Assembly (NCBI GenBank): GCA_030490835.1
Contig: CM059977.1
Coordinates: 15,595,399-15,659,398, forward strand
Reading direction: 5' to 3'
From: Annona cherimola
Lineage: Eukaryota; Streptophyta; Magnoliopsida; Magnoliales; Annonaceae
DNA length: 64,000 nt
Part shown: piece after piece, positions 58,741-64,000 of the stretch
Layout: every line of letters starts with the position of its first letter
Position numbering within the stretch: position 1 is the stretch's first letter
Notes under the pieces: generated by a model
Databases searched by the model: none
Told to the model about the DNA's origin: nothing
What the model saw: the letters and a program-made list of their open reading frames with translations, nothing else
Program-made: the position numbers and the translations under genes

Positions 58741-61269
58741 CTTGTGTATACCTTGGTATGCACTCGTGTTGCATGATTTACTCCCCATGTTTTGCATGGC
58801 TGAACCACTCGAGTGTCCTCAATCTAGAAAGAGGGGATCCCTTCTCGGAATTTTCAGAAGTTTGATGGGATTCCGTTTTTTAAATTTATGAAGAGATCTT
58901 GCAAAAGCTTTTTCAAAGTGTGATTTAAGTGGAGGCCTGTGTGACTGTGTGAGTAACCCAAGCAAAATGAATTTAAATACATTTGTCCATAGTTTGCGAA
59001 GAAGCATTCAAACAACATGTTTAAGGGAGAATTAAAGTATTGATTTATTTTTTAACAGTGATTTGGTCTTCCTTGTTTTACTGATTTAAATATCAGTATA
59101 TATCATCCTTCATTTTCGAAAAAAAAAAAAAAAATTCGATCTTTCATACGACACACGAAAGCTTCTGAGCCGGTTAGTGTGCCTGTAAAAATGCAAACAC
59201 GGCGGTTCTTCAGCTGAAGTTTACCGCATGAAAGCTTCTGTCTCCTTAATGAATGGAACATAGAAAAAGTCATTCAGCCCGTGCTGCTGAAGTGGACATT
59301 GGCCACCTCCGAGAAGGCTTTGTCATGAATTTTGGGCTCCCCTGTGTATAACAGAAAATGAGATTGGCAAAACCCAGCCCAGGCTTCCAACAGAGACCCC
59401 ACCATTTTCTTGATATTCCAATCATTTTTCACTAATCGTCGGGCCTTGATAGCTGGTGCCTGGTGATGGAAAATTCCAATGCATATAAAGCCTACGATCC
59501 ACTTGCCACTTTTTCCTTTCTCAGGCCTTGCTTGCATGGACTCTTGTTAGTTAGCTGCACTAAAATTTTGCAACAAAAATTAGAAATTGAAAACTAATTT
59601 TTTTGCTTTCAGCACAATTTAAATAAATTTGTTGGCCGTTCGGATTTGTTGGTTACATCCAAATTACACTCCCATCTCATATTAGCAGGGACTCATGAGC
59701 AGCTTTCTGGACAACCAGCCAATGGCATGGTTTAGTTCCGAATCGCACTAGAGATCTTGCGTGCGTTGGAACTTGGAAGACGGCCAGTCAGGTTTGGGCA
59801 CTCAGGGCACGGAGGAGTGGATCTGTGGACTGCGGTTGGGGACGCTACCTAGTACCTGCCGGTTTCAGATTCCTGACCCATCACTAAAGCGCCACGTGCC
59901 GCTTAGGTAGGTAGTCATGCCACGAGCAGGCGTTCCGGTACCGTATGTCAAGCATGCCTTGCCAAACGCTTTCATCGATCATAGCTTCCATCTCCATTTG
60001 TGTTCGTTACAAGGTCCGCTATCTTCTCAATTTCTCAGTCACCAACCCATCACCCTACGCTGCTGTGCCCGACCATGCCGGTCATCTCATCTCTTTTGCT
60101 GGCAGCAAGTATCCAATATCCATGGCCGCCGTTTTCTTCATGTCGGCAGCCACAAGATCATGAGAAGACTGTGCGCGCGTATGAATGAGAAAGGAAGAGG
60201 AGCTCGCGTGTGTGCACGTGAGAAATGAGGAAATTAGCCGTTGAGGAGTTGTACGCCGAATTGCGTGTTTGCTGGTGAGGACGATGAACATGGGAAGACT
60301 TGCACCAGTTTAGAACGGAGCTCAATCCTATGCACCCGAGCATTCTCGACTTATACGCCGAATTGTGTATTTTACTGAAAATGCCACTAATTTTTAAAAT
60401 TTTAAAAAATATCTAAAAGTTTACAAAAATAGTAAAATTTGATACATATGTTAAATAAACCTAGATTAGCCGTTGTGTAAAAAAAATTTCAAAAAAAATA
60501 AAAAAAAATAGGTGTAGTACACTCAGGTGCATTGAGGCTTAATGCACCCGAGTGCATAGGATTGCGCTCCGTTTAGAACTCTATTTTTCACATTTTGATG
60601 CGGGAGGTATCTTGTCTATTCCATCCCATATAGTAAAGTTAGAAATAAATTTTTTTATATTTATTTTTGTATTTTGTTTGTCTAACATTAGAAAGGTAAT
60701 AGAAGAGTTTCCCTACGCTTATTTATAAATAAAGCCTTCTTGAGAGTTTGTAGGACATAATTTTGTGAATTAAAGTTTATTTACAAATTTTGCTTATCAA
60801 GTATGATGTTTGTTTTTCTCTTGTGAGGATAAAATATTGTTAGCTTGGCTGCCTAAGGTGGTTTTATTAGCTATTCCGCGATAGTGAGGTTTTCAACTAG
60901 CCACAATTGGTATTTCTAGCGACGTCCCAATGATTAGGTAAGAACTCTATGTTTAGGCAATAGTGTCCCCAGGCTAACATCCAACCATGGGAGAGGTTCA
61001 ATATACAAATGACTCTATGTTAGAACGCACATGCTTTCAAAGATGTGGATCAAACACTTGCTTGTGGGTTAGTTAGGATTCCGTGGAGACAACTGTAGCT
61101 ATTTGTATTGGTTGTAAGAATTGTAAAAGAGAAAGTGTTCTGCAATTCATTTATAATTGTCTTTCTATTGAGAATACAATAGAGGAACCATTTCGCCTTA
61201 AGGAACCTATTCTTGAGACTACCTGTAGCTCATCTCACATGCAATTTGAGTGTTTGATTGTGCAACTAG
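58741..61269. other. Intergenic region between the two 3'-flank copies
   Basis: ORFs at 59274-59537 and 59917-60228 have no domain. At 60620-60905 a TTATAAATAAAGCC box, a CT-rich stretch and an end ...AGCCACA followed by ATTGGTATTTCT recall a worn copia-type LTR with a primer-site-like TGGTAT, but no second LTR or ORF was seen. GGATTGCGCTCCG near 60557 and GCTCAATCCTATGCACCCGAG near 60320 face each other around an AT-rich core, a likely foldback repeat (partly cited). Confidence 0.35.
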
Positions 61270-61640
61270 GGTCATGCCACCTTCTCTAGCCCAAACAAAC
61301 AAGAAAAGAAAATCATATTGATTAGCTAGTGGACCTCAAACTTGGAGTTGTTGATTGTGCGGATGCTCTCCCATCTTGCAATTTTTACATGGCATAATAT
61401 TTACAAAGGAGTGATTCAATGCAAATCGGGTTGTATATTGAGGTTATGCAATCCCTTTCTTTTAAAAAATTTAAAATAGTTTTTTTTAAATTTAAATCAT
61501 TCATTATTTTTACCCATATGTATTTGGATGCCAAAAATTACATTAATTATAGATTATATTTTGTAACATTTAATATCTTTTGAAAGTAAACATGTTAACT
61601 TTTAAAATTCATGCATACTTCAATATAACCAGGTTGCATT
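61270..61640 (+). repeat. Diverged second copy of the ABCB 3' flank
   Basis: It is homologous to 58370-58740 over about 370 bp, including the AT-rich tail (CATATGTATTT..ATGC.AAAAATTAC, TATATTTTGTAA.ATTTA.TATCTTTTGA-like words). No ABCB coding sequence precedes it: the NBD2 motifs are absent in all frames upstream. Confidence 0.7.
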
Positions 61641-62011
61641 GACATGGAAGATGGAAACTCTCTATCCAACAGCCCATTGAGGTAGGTGGATTTTTGGTCA
61701 TAGATCGCGTGCATACAATTGTGTCAATTGTGTAGTTGGATATGAGAACCTAGCGTATTTAAAAGAAATCAAAATCAAATTCCACTCCTTCCCCTCGTCC
61801 ATCCCACCCTCTATCTTTTTCCAGATGACAACTTCCTTTTTCACCTCTTTTCTCCCTCCCGAACAATAGAAACCCAACTCCTTTTCTCCTCTTTTTTCTA
61901 ACAGAAGACAAAAGACTCTTTTCCCTCACCCTCTCAATCTCTCCATTTCTTTCCATCAAAAACTCTAGATTTTTCTTGCATCAAGTTCTCTCTTCTCCAC
62001 ATGTACACTTT
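61641..62011. other. Intergenic stretch, nothing recognised
   Basis: A CT-rich tract at 61780-62000 gives a chance minus-strand ORF. No gene is supported. Confidence 0.4.
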
Positions 62012-62302
62012 GTGTGTGTTTGGTTGGAGGTAAAACTTTTGATGAAAAATTTTTGGAGTAGAAGTTGTTAAATCAATAAAAAATGATGTGATATAATAGG
62101 AGTAATGATGAGGAGTAAAGAGAATAAAGTTAAAATAGATAGGTTAGTTGTATGGGTAGTTGTGTAGAAATGATTGAAAAATAGGGTAGTTTGTATAGAA
62201 AAAAATGAAAAAATAATTAAAAAATAGAGTAGTTATGTAGATTGAAAAGTTTTAGATTGAAAAGTTTTAGTTGACATTTTTTTATCCTAAACAAACACAC
62301 CC
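62012..62302. mobile_element. Tourist-like MITE, copy 9
   Basis: It starts GTGTGTGTTTGGTTGGAGGT and ends AAACAAACACACCC, with TTT on both flanks. The interior AAAGTTAAAATAGATAGGTT and TAGAAATGATTGAAAAATAG matches copies 4, 6 and 7. Confidence 0.8.
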
Positions 62303-62369
62303 TTTAGCTTTTAATTGTATGAGTGACAAATTTGAAGTGATATACATTATTTAAGTGCATAACTATTTT

Positions 62370-62637
62370 TATTTATGTATTGGTTTTTTTATTATATTAC
62401 AACTTTATTTTTTAACTCATATTACATTGAGGCTCATAAATTCTTACAATATTTTTTTAGGAGACTATAGCTCCACTACACGCATTGGAGATAACTGCTC
62501 CTAATATACAAATTGGAGACTTAAACGCTCCACCAACACGATGGGAATTCAATCCCAAACTTGACCCTGCACAATGGCTTTATCCTTAGCGTCGTGGCCA
62601 ACTGAGCAAACTCAGTTGGCTATTTATGTATTGGTTT
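62370..62637 (-). mobile_element. tRNA-derived SINE, copy 3
   Basis: A perfect 17-bp direct repeat, TATTTATGTATTGGTTT, lies at 62370-62386 and 62621-62637. The 234-bp minus-strand insert has a tRNA-like head with A-box-like GCTCAGTTGGCCACGACG and B-box-like GGGATTGAATTCCC, then the family body (GGAGACTATAGCTCC and GGAGATAACTGCTCC on the plus strand). The body is shorter than in copy 1. Confidence 0.85.
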
Positions 62638-63343
62638 ATGTTTATGTTGAACTTGCTAGTTGAATTGATGTAATTTCTAATGGGACGTATGTTTAACTTA
62701 TTTGATGTAATTTGATAGTTATGATGGATGTCTGCATATTTGGAGGCTATGAGCTCTTTTTCTTCAATTGTTGGTTGTTACTATTTTATATTATTTGCAT
62801 TGTGTGAAGCCGTAGTAAGTCTGATAATCAGAACACTAATACTAAGCTGTCTTAAAATTAGACTATCAACATTAAGTCATTCAAACTTCTAAAAAAAATT
62901 AAGCTATTCAACAATCAAACATGTTGCATGGGAGTGTTGGCAGTACTTACGCTATGATTTCGATAGTAGATAATTTAACAACAAATACAGTTACATAAGA
63001 AACAATCAAATAATTGACAGTCGGACGCCTCAGACTAGGTAGAATGGCTAAGAGAGGTCTTTTAATGGGTTGTCTATTTTGTCATTCTACCTTTAGATTT
63101 CTATCATTACACAAATGCAAATTAATTAATTATAACACATATTTGATAATTGCGTGCACTTATAAGTTAACACATGCATAACTCATATAAATAGAAATCA
63201 CATTCATAAAAAATATCAATCATTAAAATTGAAATGCCATCCAATTGAAAATACGTGCCTTGCAATAATGATAAGAAATGTGTGCTTAAAATATACATTT
63301 GAATAGCGTAAGATATTTTGCTACATTTTTAGTCCCCTATTTA
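62638..63343. other. Intergenic stretch, nothing recognised
   Basis: AT-rich with no coding exon. Confidence 0.4.
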
Positions 63344-63623
63344 GGGTGTGTTTGGCAATGTGCAAAAAATATCAAGTTAAAACTTTTCAATCTAAAACTT
63401 TTCACTCTCTACAACTACCATATTTTTAATTATTTTTTCACATTTTCTTATACCACTATCCTATTTTTCAATCATTTCTACACAACTACCCACACAACTA
63501 ACCTATCTATTTTAACTTTATATTTTTTATTCATCATCATTACTCCTATTATATCACATCATTTGACAACTTTTACTCTCCAAAACTATCCATCAAAAAT
63601 TTTATTCATTCCCAAACACACCC
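63344..63623. mobile_element. Tourist/PIF-Harbinger-like MITE, copy 10 (best preserved)
   Basis: The terminal inverted repeats GGGTGTGTTTGG and CCAAACACACCC are perfect, and the TTA target duplication is intact on both flanks (63341-63343 and 63624-63626). At 280 bp with no real coding capacity, it defines the family. PIF/Harbinger elements duplicate a TWA triplet, which is the basis of the assignment. Confidence 0.9.
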
Positions 63624-64000
63624 TTAGTCTTAATTTAATCCCAAAAAGTATTCGAAGTTATCCAACAAAAATAAATAACAACTTAAAAAATAAAGAAAAT
63701 AAACTTCGGTCTTCATCATCGTTCGAGTACAAATCCAAATAGTCTTCAATTTTACTAGTGTGTCTGTATCCTTCAACTTTTCTATTAGAGTGGCATATTG
63801 TTTGTATCATCCAAATAAATAATCTCCCCCTTTTTTTTTATCAGATCTTCAATGAATGCTACGAGAATTCACCATTAATGCTAATCTGCAAAATATAAAG
63901 TCATCAATGTCCTCATGATACATGGTTAAAGCATAACATCTATGCATAATAATGAGTAATAGAGATACAAATAGAAGAAGTGATCTTTTCAATTGCATAG
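63624..64000. other. Terminal stretch, nothing recognised
   Basis: AT-rich. No gene or complete element was seen before the window ends. Confidence 0.4.

Noticed and set aside
59274..59537. 87-codon minus-strand ORF with protein-like composition
   Set aside because: It has no domain, no splice-compatible neighbours and no start context. Left as intergenic.
60620..60920. Copia-type LTR with primer site
   Set aside because: A TATA-like box and a TGGTAT word are present, but there is no second LTR, no TG start that I can place and no target duplication, so it is mentioned only as a possibility in the interval note.

Overview
The window is plant nuclear DNA. It carries five recognisable, widely spaced protein genes in a large AT-rich background full of small transposable elements. 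Two genes have typical spliceosomal introns with GT..AG borders and consistent codon phase. The GC-rich coding exons (germin-like protein, GATL glycosyltransferase, ABCB transporter), the plant-only families and the many MITEs, SINEs and LTR-type miniatures fit an angiosperm. The GC-rich third positions lean towards a non-grass monocot, but the species cannot be fixed from the sequence.

Layout. 1-3150: foldback repeats and a large imperfect inverted repeat (a MULE-like element) with other elements nested in it. 4520-8009 (-): a WVD2-LIKE 7-type microtubule-associated protein gene. Its first six coding exons are clean, but its 3' TPX2 exons look eroded. 10394-10728: a complete TRIM retrotransposon. 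13645-14328 (+): an intron-less germin-like protein. 21223-22275 (+): an intron-less GATL (GT8) cell-wall glycosyltransferase. 26924-31120 (-): a complete eight-exon mitochondrial pyruvate dehydrogenase E1-alpha gene, with a MITE in intron 3 and a tiny retroposon scar in intron 2. 31260-49700: mostly repeats, including foldback elements, MITE pairs, two copies of an element carrying a ~200-bp tandem repeat, a 5'-truncated LINE with a 17-bp target duplication, SINEs and a broken coding remnant. 50023-58363 (+): a complete seven-exon ABCB15-type full-size ABC transporter (1267 codons without the stop). 58364-64000: the ABCB 3' flank, a diverged second copy of that flank 2.9 kb further on, another SINE and two MITEs.

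The genes do not form a pathway. They are independent housekeeping or cell-surface genes: mitochondrial carbon entry, apoplastic cupin, Golgi wall synthesis, plasma-membrane export and the microtubule cytoskeleton. I found no CRISPR array, rRNA, intact tRNA, organellar insertion or virus-like gene. Nothing here looks like a wholly new biological system. The most useful new observations are the SINE family with 15-17 bp target duplications, the TRIM element, the nested MULE-like inverted repeat, the eroded TPX2 exons and the relic duplication downstream of the ABC transporter.
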